Assembly (NCBI RefSeq): GCF_030406605.1
Contig: NZ_CP129104.1
Coordinates: 62,001-126,000, forward strand
DNA: 64,000 nucleotides
Reading direction: 5' to 3'
From: Curtobacterium sp. 458
Lineage (GTDB): Bacteria > Actinomycetota > Actinomycetes > Actinomycetales > Microbacteriaceae
This document shows positions 1-7,980 of this stretch, piece by piece. Each line of letters begins with the position of its first letter. Position 1 is the first letter of the stretch. Under the pieces are notes generated by a model. That model saw only the letters and a program-made list of their open reading frames with translations, was not told where the DNA came from and did no database searches. A program made the translations under genes and the position numbers.

Positions 1-800
1 TCCGCGGTAGGGTCATCGAGCACCACTCGAACGAACTCTTGAAGGGCGTCAAACTTCGGTCGGTCACGTCGTCGATCCGCCGTTTCGGGACTTTGCAGGG
101 CCGCCAGGAGCGATATCACACCGCGGCCATGACGCCAGCCCGTGCCGACCTCATCGCCGTTTCGAATTGCGTCATTTGTCCCCACTTCACGCTTAGCTTC
201 GATCCACTCGAACGGAGGAACAAGCGTCCAGAGACTCGCGGGGGTGACGAGGTTTGTATAGTTTTGCCACGGATCCCCGGTCGTCAAACGGCGGGACATG
301 TTGAGTTGCTGAAGCACTCCGGGATCGGCACCCTGGTTCAAGGCAAGCTGGAACTGTTCAGTCGACAGCCGGATAGGATATCGATAGCTTTCCGGACCGA
401 CCGCGCTTTGCATCTGGAACCAGACAACATCTTTGTCATCACGCGAATATGCCGGGGTGTCAAATAGACCGTCAAACGCCTTTCTCGACAGGTCGTCTTC
501 TATATGCAGAATGTTATCGAGCGCGCCACGTCGGAACGCGATGCTAAAATCGAAGCGATAATCGGAGCCCGACTCCGCGGGTATGTCTTGCGGTGTGAAC
601 ACCCCACCAGCGCTCGGCTCGAAGTGGCGACCACGGAATGACTCATTTATGAGCAGGCGTACGAAGCGAAGAAAATTCGATTTGCCGACGTTATTCTTTC
701 CGGCTAGCAAGTGAACTTTCGCCATCGGGCCCACGTACTGCAGACCGGAGCCGAAACTCCTGAAGCCATCTACCGCCACGCCAACGAGGTCCCCCACCAT
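1..800 (-). CDS. AAA family ATPase, N-terminal part (runs off left edge)
   Basis: Reading the minus strand from an ATG at 800 gives about 266 uninterrupted codons that continue past base 1. Residues 34-41 read GKNNVGKS, a Walker A of the SMC/RecF/OLD-like ATPase class that follows a short beta-strand-rich N-terminus (xGFRSF), as in stand-alone AAA_15/AAA_21 ATPases. Such proteins are often found in defence or island loci (established for the class; not shown for this gene). The Walker B and any effector domain lie outside the window. GTG at 806 and an upstream TTG are alternative starts; GGAAG lies upstream of the ATG. Codons such as TAT, TTT, GAT and ATA are far more frequent than in the genes to the right, which suggests horizontal transfer. 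Confidence 0.75.
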   Translation of the reverse strand, partial: MVGDLVGVAVDGFRSFGSGLQYVGPMAKVHLLAGKNNVGKSNFLRFVRLLINESFRGRHFEPSAGGVFTPQDIPAESGSDYRFDFSIAFRRGALDNILHIEDDLSRKAFDGLFDTPAYSRDDKDVVWFQMQSAVGPESYRYPIRLSTEQFQLALNQGADPGVLQQLNMSRRLTTGDPWQNYTNLVTPASLWTLVPPFEWIEAKREVGTNDAIRNGDEVGTGWRHGRGVISLLAALQSPETADRRRDRPKFDALQEFVRVVLDDPTA

Positions 801-879
801 TGCCACTTGCCCACTTCCGTCATCCCGCGAGAGACCCCAGGCTAGTTGATGGCGATCCAAACCGTCAGCCAGGAACGCC

Positions 880-910
880 GAAGGCCCCGGTCCATCGGAC
901 CGGGGCCTTC
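880..910 (-). terminator. Perfect 14-bp hairpin terminator after tRNA-fMet
   Basis: GAAGGCCCCGGTCC (880-893) is fully complementary to GGACCGGGGCCTTC (897-910) with a 3-nt centre. It sits 10 nt beyond the 3' end of the minus-strand tRNA, so it is most likely its terminator. There is no T-run, as is usual in GC-rich actinobacteria. Confidence 0.85.
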
Positions 911-920
911 GTGTGACGCT

Positions 921-997
921 TGGTTGCGGGGGCAGGATTTGAACCTACGACCTCTGGGTTATGAGCCCAGCGAGCTACCGAACTGCTCCACCCCGCG
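921..997 (-). tRNA. Initiator tRNA-fMet (CAT anticodon)
   Basis: The minus strand folds into a complete 77-nt cloverleaf. The acceptor is CGCGGGG against CCCCGCA, giving the C1:A72 mismatch diagnostic of initiator tRNA. The anticodon stem CTGGG/CCCAG has the three consecutive G-C pairs expected for fMet, and the loop is CTCATAA. The T arm is GTAGG-TTCAAAT-CCTGC. The 3' CCA is encoded (complement of 921-923). It starts translation by delivering formyl-methionine to the ribosomal P site. Confidence 0.96.
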
Positions 998-1021
998 GCA
1001 CATCCAATAGCCTAGCGGGGC

Positions 1022-1056
1022 CCGTGGCGGGGTGCAAATCGAGCGCCCCGCCACGG
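1022..1056 (-). terminator. Hairpin terminator of the UPF0182 gene
   Basis: CCGTGGCGGGG (1022-1032) pairs perfectly with CCCCGCCACGG (1046-1056) around a 13-nt loop. It lies 4 nt beyond the stop of the minus-strand gene. Confidence 0.7.
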
Positions 1057-1060
1057 CGTG

Positions 1061-4000
1061 TCAGTTGCCGCCCTCGGCCTTCGTCGCGGCCTCGATCGCG
1101 TCCTGCAGTCGCTGGTCCGCCTCGGCAGCGGCCACGAGGTCGTTGTTCGCGTACGCCTCTTGACGGTCGGACAGCGCCTGCTTCGCCTCGTCGAGGGCCT
1201 TCTGCAGCGCCGCGTTGTCCGTGCTGCCCGACCCGGACGAACCGGAGTCCGTCGAGCCCGAACCGGTCGATCCGGAGTCGGACGAACCGGAGTCCGAGGA
1301 CCCCGAGTCGGACGAACCGGACCCAGAACCCGAGTCCGACGAGCCGTCCGAGACACCCTGGTCACCCGCATTCGCTCCGGAGTTGCCACCGAAGAGCGTG
1401 TCGAGCGCCTGGTCGAGGGTGTCCTCGAACGCGATCTTGTCACCGAAGGCCACGAGGACCTTCTGCAGCAGCGGGTACGAACCGCTCGACGTCGACTGGA
1501 CGTACACGGGCTGGACGTAGAGGAAGCCGCCGCCGACCGGGAGCGTCAGCAGGTTGCCCTGCTTCACGGTCGAGTTGCCCCGCTTCAGGATGTTCAGCTC
1601 CTGCGACACGTTCGTGTCCGAGTTGAAGAGGTTCTGCACCTGCAGCGGACCGGGGATGTTGTCGGTCTTCGGCATGGTCAGCAGCGTGAGCTTGCCGTAC
1701 CCGGACGCCTTCTTGCCCTTGCCCGCTCCGCCGGCGTCCGAGTCGACCGCGAGGTACCCGGTCAGGACGTTCCGGCTGTCCGCACCACGACCCGACTGCT
1801 GCGGGATGTACGTGGTGTAGAGCGAGTACTTCGTCTCGGACCCGGGCACCTTCATCGTCAGGTAGTACGGGTCCTGCAGGTCGTCGGCGTTGGTCGTCGT
1901 CGTGCTCTGCACACCGAGACCGTTCGTCGTCGTGTTCGTGATCGCCGACGAGTCGGAGGACGACGAGTCGCTGTTCGCCTCCTTGGTGGGCTCCTGCGGC
2001 GTCTGCCAGGCGTCGTCACCCGAGTAGAACGAGTTCGCGTCCGTGACGTGGTAGGTCGCGAGGATCGACCGCTGGACCTTGAACAGGTCGGTCGGGTAGC
2101 GCACGTGGTCGAGCAGTTCGGCGCTCATGGACGACACGGGCTCGAGCGACGTCGGGAAGATCTTCTGCCACGTCTTGAGCAGCGGGTCCGAGGTGTCCCA
2201 CGCGTAGAGCGTCACCTTGCCGGTGTACGCGTCGACCGTCGCCTTCACCGAGTTCCGGATGTAGTTGACCTGGTCGGTGCTGTAGGCCGACGACTCGGCC
2301 CCGCTGATGCTCGCCTGCAGGCTCGCGCTCTGCGAGTACGGGTACGCGTTCGTGGTGGTGTAGCCGTCGACGATCCACACGATGCGGTGGTCGACGATGG
2401 CCGGGTACGCGTCCTGGTCGGTCTGCAGGTACGGCGCGACCTTCTGGACGCGCTGCACGGGGTTCCGGTCGTACAGGATCTGCGAGTCGGCGTTCACCCG
2501 CTGGGACAGCAGGATCTGCTCGGACTGGAACTTCGCCGCGTAGACGAGGCGGTTGAAGAAGTTGCCGATGCTCGGTCCGCCGTTCGCGGCGTACGTCGTC
2601 GTGGCGTTGCCGCCACTGTTCGCGTCGTCGCTCTCCTCGGACCCGGACGGGTAGTCGAGCTCGATGTTCTTGGAGCCCTTCGGCGCACCGACGATCGAGT
2701 ACTGCGGCGAGTTCTCACCGAAGTAGACGCGCTGCTGGAAGTCGCCGAGCGCTCCGCTCGAGGGGATCCCCGACTCGAGGAACACCGGCTTGCCGTCGCT
2801 CGCACGCTGGTTGCCGTACGCCGCAGCCACACCGTAGCCGTGCGTGTACACGAAGGTGCGGTTGTACTGCGTGTTCGTCTTGGCGCTGAGCCCGTCGAGG
2901 TTGATGTCGCGCACGGCGATCACGGTGTCCTCGGTCTGGCCCTTGATGTCGTAACGGTCGACGTCGAGGGTGTCGGGGAACTTGTAGTACTGCCGGTACT
3001 GCTGGAGCTGGCTGAAGGTGTCCGAGACGATCTTCGGGTCGATCAGACGGATGTTCGCCGTCGTCTGGGCGTCGGAGGCCAGCGCGCCCGAGGACGCGCT
3101 CGTCTTCGCGTCGTAGTTCTGCTCCTGCGTGGTGGCGACCCCGTAGGCGTCCCGCGTCGCGTCGATGTTCCGCTGGATGTACGACGACTCGTACGAGCCC
3201 TCGGACGGCTTCACCTGCAGACGCTGGACGATCCAGGGGTAGATGCCGCCGACCACGATCGCGGCGACCAGGAGCAGCCCGGTCCCGACGATCGAGATGC
3301 GCCAGCGCCCGATGACCGCGGTCACGATGAAGAGGACCGCGACGATCGCCGCGATGCCCGCCATGATCTCGCGGCCGGGGATGACCGCGTTGACGTCGGT
3401 GTACTGCGCACCGGTGATGAGCGAGTTGTTCTTCGCGAGGGTCGCGTACTGGTCGAGCCAGAGACTGACCGCCTGGAGCGCGATGTACACGGCGGCCGTG
3501 ACCGCCAGCTGGACGCGGGCGGCGCGGGAGATGCGGACCTCACGCCCGCCGAAGCGCATGGCGCCGTAGAGGTAGAGGGCAGCGAGCGCCGCGAGCCCGG
3601 CGATGAGCACGACCGCCGAGGAGTAGGCCACGATCGACCGCCAGAACGGCAGCTCGAAGACGTAGAACCCGATGTCGAGGCCGAACTGCGGGTCCTTCTT
3701 GCCGAACGGGGTCCGGTTGAAGTACTCGAGCACCATGCTCCAGCGCCCGGACGTCGAGAGCCCCGCGAAGACGCCGAGGACGACCGGGATGCCGATCATG
3801 ACCGCGCGCCGGAGCGGCTCGATGACCTGCTGGTAGCGGTCGAGCTGCGAGTTGAGCTTCGCGTAGACCGGCCGGAACCGGAACGCGAGCGCGATGCTGA
3901 GGTACACCGGGACCGCCATGCCGAGGAACCCGGCGACGAACATCAGCGTGCCGGCGATCCACCGTGTGGTGAGGACCTGCTGGAACCCGAGCTGCGCGAA

Positions 4001-4144
4001 CCACGCGTAGTCGGTGTAGAGGCTGGCGAAGATGAAGAAGGCGATCACCAGTGCCGCCAGCACGATGATCGTGACCACGATGGGGACCCGCGGCGAGCGC
4101 CGCCCAGAGGAGGATGGACCCGAGGTGGACGAGGTGGTCGTCAC
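1061..4144 (-). CDS. UPF0182 family large membrane protein
   Basis: 1027 residues, a length typical of the actinobacterial UPF0182 family (M. tuberculosis Rv3193c type); function unknown. Seven predicted membrane segments fall within about residues 20-305. A long, probably extracytoplasmic domain follows, and then a low-complexity Ser/Asp/Gly tail at roughly residues 935-976 built from SDSGS/STDSGS units, ending in a short charged helical stretch (ALDEAKQALSDRQEAYANND). GTG is the start, with GGAG upstream. A -10 box TAGGAT is at 4205-4210, giving a 5' leader of about 50 nt. The neighbouring PDZ/Lon-like protease gene lies upstream on the same strand, as in other actinobacteria, which hints at a shared envelope function. 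Confidence 0.93.
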   Translation of the reverse strand: MTTTSSTSGPSSSGRRSPRVPIVVTIIVLAALVIAFFIFASLYTDYAWFAQLGFQQVLTTRWIAGTLMFVAGFLGMAVPVYLSIALAFRFRPVYAKLNSQLDRYQQVIEPLRRAVMIGIPVVLGVFAGLSTSGRWSMVLEYFNRTPFGKKDPQFGLDIGFYVFELPFWRSIVAYSSAVVLIAGLAALAALYLYGAMRFGGREVRISRAARVQLAVTAAVYIALQAVSLWLDQYATLAKNNSLITGAQYTDVNAVIPGREIMAGIAAIVAVLFIVTAVIGRWRISIVGTGLLLVAAIVVGGIYPWIVQRLQVKPSEGSYESSYIQRNIDATRDAYGVATTQEQNYDAKTSASSGALASDAQTTANIRLIDPKIVSDTFSQLQQYRQYYKFPDTLDVDRYDIKGQTEDTVIAVRDINLDGLSAKTNTQYNRTFVYTHGYGVAAAYGNQRASDGKPVFLESGIPSSGALGDFQQRVYFGENSPQYSIVGAPKGSKNIELDYPSGSEESDDANSGGNATTTYAANGGPSIGNFFNRLVYAAKFQSEQILLSQRVNADSQILYDRNPVQRVQKVAPYLQTDQDAYPAIVDHRIVWIVDGYTTTNAYPYSQSASLQASISGAESSAYSTDQVNYIRNSVKATVDAYTGKVTLYAWDTSDPLLKTWQKIFPTSLEPVSSMSAELLDHVRYPTDLFKVQRSILATYHVTDANSFYSGDDAWQTPQEPTKEANSDSSSSDSSAITNTTTNGLGVQSTTTTNADDLQDPYYLTMKVPGSETKYSLYTTYIPQQSGRGADSRNVLTGYLAVDSDAGGAGKGKKASGYGKLTLLTMPKTDNIPGPLQVQNLFNSDTNVSQELNILKRGNSTVKQGNLLTLPVGGGFLYVQPVYVQSTSSGSYPLLQKVLVAFGDKIAFEDTLDQALDTLFGGNSGANAGDQGVSDGSSDSGSGSGSSDSGSSDSGSSDSGSTGSGSTDSGSSGSGSTDNAALQKALDEAKQALSDRQEAYANNDLVAAAEADQRLQDAIEAATKAEGGN

Positions 4145-4204
4145 TTGATGTGCTCCAGACGTGTCGGACCGGCGGGCCCGGCGCGGCGGGCCGTCAGTGC
4201 GTCG

Positions 4205-4210
4205 ATCCTA
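4205..4210 (-). promoter_or_regulatory. -10 element for the UPF0182 gene
   Basis: On the minus strand 4210-4205 reads TAGGAT. Transcription would start near 4197-4198, leaving a leader of about 50 nt that contains GGAG before the GTG at 4144. No clear -35 was seen. Confidence 0.45.
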
Positions 4211-4257
4211 TTGGTCGCGACCGACAGTGAAACTGTACGGGGACTCAGGAAGGCGAC

Positions 4258-4290
4258 CCGCGCCTCCCGGCAGACCGCCTGGAGGCGCGG
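4258..4290 (-). terminator. GGAGGC-type hairpin behind the PDZ/Lon-like gene
   Basis: CCGCGCCTCC (4258-4267) is complementary to GGAGGCGCGG (4281-4290) with a 13-nt loop. It sits 42 bp beyond the stop of the PDZ/Lon-like gene and ahead of the UPF0182 promoter, so it probably separates the two units. It belongs to a dispersed CCTCC/GGAGG hairpin family seen elsewhere in the window. Confidence 0.6.
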
Positions 4291-4331
4291 ATCGCGACGT
4301 GCGCGCACGTCGCGTGGACGGTGTGGCCGGT

Positions 4332-5441
4332 CTAGGACGTGCAGCGCGCGAGCCCCGCGGTGCTCTTCCCCGCCGCGATGGTCTGCAGGTCGGTGACCGC
4401 CTGGTCGAGCGTGCCGACCTTGTAGACGTCGAGCCCGTCCGGCACGTGCCCCACGACCTCGTCGCAGTTGTCCGCCGGAGCGAGGAAGATCGTCGCGCCC
4501 GCGTCCTTCGCGCCGTACATCTTCTGGCGGATGCCGCCGATCGGCCCGACCTGCCCCTGCGCCGTGATCGTTCCGGTACCGGCGACGTGCTTGCCGCCGT
4601 TGAGCTTGCCGGGGGTGATCTCGTCGATGATCCCGAGCGCGAACATCATGCCGGCCGAGGGGCCGCCGACGTCCTGCAGGGTGATCTTCACGTCGAACGG
4701 GAAGTCGTAGCGCTCGACGACGCCGACGCCCAGGAGCGCGGTGCCGTCCTGCTCGCGCGGCGTGACCCGGACCTGGCGTTCCGTCCCGTCGCGTTCGATG
4801 GTGACCGTCGCCGGGCTGCTCGTCCCGTGCTTCGCCACGGCGGCACGGAGGCTCGACGCGTCGACGTCCTCGGTGAGCTGCGTGCCGTCGAAGGCGCGGA
4901 TGACGTCGCCCTTCTCGATCGTGCCGTCGGCCGCCGACCCCTTCTGGACGGTCCCGACCTCGAGTTCGGTCGGCACCGGGATGTCCTGCTGGACGAGGGC
5001 TGCGGCGACGGCGGACTGCTGCGACTGCTGCATGTCGGCGGTGTCCTGCTGGCTGATCTGCTCGTTCGTGGTGCCGGGCGGGTAGATCTGCGACGCGGGG
5101 ACCACGGCCTGGGACTTCGTGAACAGCGCGCGGATGACGCTCGTCCAGCTCGGCCGGTGCGTGGCGTCGCCCTGGACGCCGACGGTCAGCATGTCGAGCG
5201 CACCGGACGTCGGGTAGGTCTTCCGCCCGGAGATCTGGATGAGCTCGACCTCCTTCGCGTCCTTGCCCTGGCCCTGCTCCTGCGTGCCGATGGTGTTGTA
5301 GACCGGACCGGGCACCTCGATGAGGTACGGGCTCGGCAGGAAGCTGGCGAGGAGGCCGAGCACGACGGCGCCGATGACGAACGCCCAACCGAGCGTCCGG
5401 GCACGCGATCGACGACGGGGCTCGGGGGCGAAGAGCGTCAC
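4332..5441 (-). CDS. PDZ-domain, Lon-like (S16) serine protease, membrane-anchored
   Basis: About 369 residues. Positions 17-38 form one membrane anchor after an Arg-rich N-terminus, so the body is outside the membrane. A PDZ region in the middle (GVGTVQ-like, DGTIEKGDVIRAFDG) precedes a Lon-type proteolytic domain. The putative Ser-Lys dyad is Ser about 262 in GGPSAGMMFALGI and Lys about 307 in PIGGIRQKMYGAK. This is the YlbL/Rv3194c-type architecture; the substrate is unknown. I chose GTG at 5441 because GGAAGGA lies 6 nt upstream; an in-frame GTG at 5456 would overlap that site. Head-to-head with the DUF2342 gene. Confidence 0.9.
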   Translation of the reverse strand: MTLFAPEPRRRSRARTLGWAFVIGAVVLGLLASFLPSPYLIEVPGPVYNTIGTQEQGQGKDAKEVELIQISGRKTYPTSGALDMLTVGVQGDATHRPSWTSVIRALFTKSQAVVPASQIYPPGTTNEQISQQDTADMQQSQQSAVAAALVQQDIPVPTELEVGTVQKGSAADGTIEKGDVIRAFDGTQLTEDVDASSLRAAVAKHGTSSPATVTIERDGTERQVRVTPREQDGTALLGVGVVERYDFPFDVKITLQDVGGPSAGMMFALGIIDEITPGKLNGGKHVAGTGTITAQGQVGPIGGIRQKMYGAKDAGATIFLAPADNCDEVVGHVPDGLDVYKVGTLDQAVTDLQTIAAGKSTAGLARCTS

Positions 5442-5545
5442 GCAGGGTCCTTCCACGGGGGTGTTCGCCCTCGGCGCAGCGGTTCGGGCGTTCCCACGGG
5501 AGCGTCCCAGGTCGGTGCCCGTGAGCAGCGGTTAGCGTAGTCGGC

Positions 5546-6988
5546 ATGCCTGATGAACCGCAGCCGGGGCCGGACGACGACTTCCAGGAGATGCTGCGCA
5601 AGCTGCTGTCCGGGGAGGGCCAGATCGACCCGTCGCAGCTCGCCGGTGCGGCCGGGCTCCCCGACGACCCGGCGTTCGTGGCCAACCTGATGAGCCAGCT
5701 CCAGCGGGCCGCGCAGTCGGGTGGCGACGGCATCGACTTCTCGGTCACCGCCGAGCGTGCGACGGCGATCGCGCGGGAGGGCGGCCACGCGGTCGACCCC
5801 GCGACCTCGCAGGCGTCGGACCAGGCGTTCCAGGTCGCGGCGCTGTGGCTCGACGAGGTCACGACCGTCGCCGAGCTCACGGCCACCCCGAGCCTCTACA
5901 CCCGCGAGCAGTGGGCGAAGGCCACCGCTCCGGTGTGGACGCAGATCGCGGAGCCGGTCGCCTCGAGCATCGCGAACGCCCTCACCGAGGCGATCGACCA
6001 GCGCGCGCCCGAGGAGCTCAAGGCCATGCTCGGCGACGTCTCGAAGGCGATGCGCGGCGTCGGCGGTGCCCTGTTCGCGATCCAGCTCGGGCAGGTCGTC
6101 GGACAGCTCTCGAAGGAGGTCGTCTCCGGCGGCGACGTCGGCGTCCCGCTGCTCGACGAGCAGGTCGCGGCGCTCCTCCCCCAGAACGTCGCGGAGTTCG
6201 CCGAGGGGCTCGACGTCCCCGAGGACGAGGTCCGCATCTGGTTGGCCGTCCGCGAACTCGCGCACGCCCGGCTCTTCCGCTCGGCCCGGTGGCTGCGACT
6301 GCACATCATCTCCTCGATCACCGACTACGCGAAGGGCATCCACATCCCCTTCGACCGCGTCGAGGAGCTCGCCGCCGACATCGACCCGACCGACCAGGAG
6401 CAGCTCCGCGACGCCCTCGCGTCCGGCGCGCTGATCCCCCCGCGGACGCCCGAGCAGGACGCCGCACTCGCCCGCCTCGAGACGATGCTCGCGCTCGTCG
6501 AGGGCTGGGTCGACACCGTCACCGCGGCAGCCACCGCCCGGCTCCCCCGCGCGGACGCGATCGCCGAGATGGTCCGGCGGCGTCGAGCGGCCGGCGGTCC
6601 GGCCGAGTCGGCGTTCGCCACGCTGGTGGGGCTCGAGCTCCGGCCGCGCCGTCTCCGCGAGGCCGCGGCGATGTGGCAGCGGGTCACCGACGAACTCGGC
6701 GCCGAGGGCCGGGACGCCCTGTGGTCGCACTTCGACGCGGTGCCGACGTCCGAGGACATCGACGCCCCGGACGCGCTCGTGCTCCGCCTGAAGAACCCGG
6801 GCTTCTCCGCGGAGGACGACGAGTTCGACAAGGCGTTGCAGGACCTCCTCGACGACAGCACCGGCAGCCGTCCGCACGAGGACGAGCAGGGCCGGGTCGC
6901 GGACACCGACGGCAGCGGGGAAGCCGACGGGAACGAGGGCGGCGCGGACGCCGACGGCGACGAGGGCAGCGCGGGGCCGAAGGCCTAG
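5546..6988 (+). CDS. DUF2342/Zincin_2 family protein (putative metallopeptidase-like)
   Basis: 480 residues, similar in length and sequence pattern to the actinobacterial DUF2342 'putative hydrolase' family (Rv3195-type). The stretch VRIWLAVRELAHARLF near residue 235 occupies the place of the zincin helix, but the first His of HExxH is Arg (RELAH). Either zinc binding is altered or the protein is not a peptidase. The C-terminus beyond residue about 445 is an acidic Asp/Glu/Gly-rich tail (DTDGSGEADGNEGG). The start is supported by TAGCGT at 5533-5538, exactly 7 nt before the ATG (leaderless). The following E1-like gene is on the same strand 68 nt on. Confidence 0.85.
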   Translation: MPDEPQPGPDDDFQEMLRKLLSGEGQIDPSQLAGAAGLPDDPAFVANLMSQLQRAAQSGGDGIDFSVTAERATAIAREGGHAVDPATSQASDQAFQVAALWLDEVTTVAELTATPSLYTREQWAKATAPVWTQIAEPVASSIANALTEAIDQRAPEELKAMLGDVSKAMRGVGGALFAIQLGQVVGQLSKEVVSGGDVGVPLLDEQVAALLPQNVAEFAEGLDVPEDEVRIWLAVRELAHARLFRSARWLRLHIISSITDYAKGIHIPFDRVEELAADIDPTDQEQLRDALASGALIPPRTPEQDAALARLETMLALVEGWVDTVTAAATARLPRADAIAEMVRRRRAAGGPAESAFATLVGLELRPRRLREAAAMWQRVTDELGAEGRDALWSHFDAVPTSEDIDAPDALVLRLKNPGFSAEDDEFDKALQDLLDDSTGSRPHEDEQGRVADTDGSGEADGNEGGADADGDEGSAGPKA

Positions 6989-7056
6989 CGGCGCGGGTTC
7001 TCCACAGATCGCCACCGCCCGCCCCGAGCACGGCCCGGGTGCGCGACGGTGGGTGC

Positions 7057-7980
7057 ATGGGCATCCGCATCGACCCGACGCTCGAGTTCGTGTGGCGTGA
7101 TCCGGCGACCGTGCAGCTCGGGGTCGACCCGCCACGGGCCGTCGTCCCCGTGCCCACGACGGCCGAGGAGCGCTTCCTCTGCGCGCTGCGCCGTGAGACC
7201 GGCCGCGACGCGCTGACCGCGCTCGCCGACACGCTCGGCTGCCGACCGGAGGTCGCGGCGTCCGTGCTCGCGGCCGCCTCCCCCGCCGTCGTCGAGGTCC
7301 TGCCGCCGCCCTCGCCCCGCGTGCAGGTGCACGGGAAGGGGTCGCTGGCCGACGTGATCGCCGCACAACTCGCCGGCGAGGGCACGGAGGTGGTCCGGAC
7401 GGAGCCCTCCCCGACCGCGCGCGACCGGCCGACCGCGGTCACGGAGCCCGACGACGTTCCGCTGGCGTTCGCCGTCGTCGTCGCCGACCACGTGGTCGAC
7501 CCCGCGCTCCGGGCGTCGTGGACGCGGCGCGACGTCCCGCACCTGGCGGTGGTGGTGGGCGACGGCACGGTCCGGATCGGTCCGGTGGTGTCGGACGACG
7601 GCGGTCCGTGCCTGCAGTGCCTCGAGTACGCCCGTTCGGACGAGGACCCTGCGTGGCCCGCCGTCGCCGCGCAGGTGTGGGGGCGTCCTGCTGCCGCCCT
7701 CGGCCCCTGGCGCACGGCGGCGGTCGCGGTCGCCGCGGTGCGGGTCGTGCTCGGACGGCTGCCGAGTACGACCGTCGCCCGCGGTCGTCCCGGGGACGCG
7801 GACCGCCGGGACCAGCTCGTCCTCGACCGGTCCGACCTGGCGGTCACACGCCGCTCGGTGCCGCCCCATCCACGCTGTGCGTGTCGAGCGCTGCCAGGAA
7901 CCGACTCGGCGCCCGGCTGCCCCCGCGCACCGAACCCTGCCGCGACCACGTCACCGTCACCGAGCGACGCGCTCGGGTGA
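7057..7980 (+). CDS. E1/ThiF-like, TOMM cyclodehydratase-related protein
   Basis: 307 residues. VQVHGKGSLADVIAAQLA (about 90-107) is a glycine-rich Rossmann-type loop. RIGPVVSDDGGPCLQCLEYA carries a CxxC pair (C185, C188), and HPRCACR near the C-terminus carries CxC (C274, C276). Together these four Cys resemble the structural zinc site of E1-like/cyclodehydratase C-domain proteins. No adenylation residues are obvious, and no precursor peptide or YcaO gene is adjacent. The position after DUF2342 and before UvrD2 matches Rv3196; function unknown. A GACGGT box lies 6 nt before the ATG, suggesting a leaderless mRNA. Its last 137 bp overlap the convergent helicase gene. Confidence 0.75.
   Translation: MGIRIDPTLEFVWRDPATVQLGVDPPRAVVPVPTTAEERFLCALRRETGRDALTALADTLGCRPEVAASVLAAASPAVVEVLPPPSPRVQVHGKGSLADVIAAQLAGEGTEVVRTEPSPTARDRPTAVTEPDDVPLAFAVVVADHVVDPALRASWTRRDVPHLAVVVGDGTVRIGPVVSDDGGPCLQCLEYARSDEDPAWPAVAAQVWGRPAAALGPWRTAAVAVAAVRVVLGRLPSTTVARGRPGDADRRDQLVLDRSDLAVTRRSVPPHPRCACRALPGTDSAPGCPRAPNPAATTSPSPSDALG

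Noticed and set aside
39..467. 142-codon plus-strand frame at the left edge
   Set aside because: It lies opposite a continuous ATPase frame that has a clear Walker A; the plus-strand product shows no domain or start signals.
1215..1340. DNA tandem repeat or mobile element
   Set aside because: It is the Ser/Asp/Gly-coding tail of the UPF0182 protein and stays in frame.
1058..4396. 1112-codon open frame opposite the UPF0182 gene
   Set aside because: Arg/Val-rich low-quality translation with no motif; it mirrors the third-position GC of the real gene on the other strand. Many other long shadow frames (for example 12426-13466, 15098-16987, 21884-23890, 47554-49740, 53875-55899) were rejected for the same reason.
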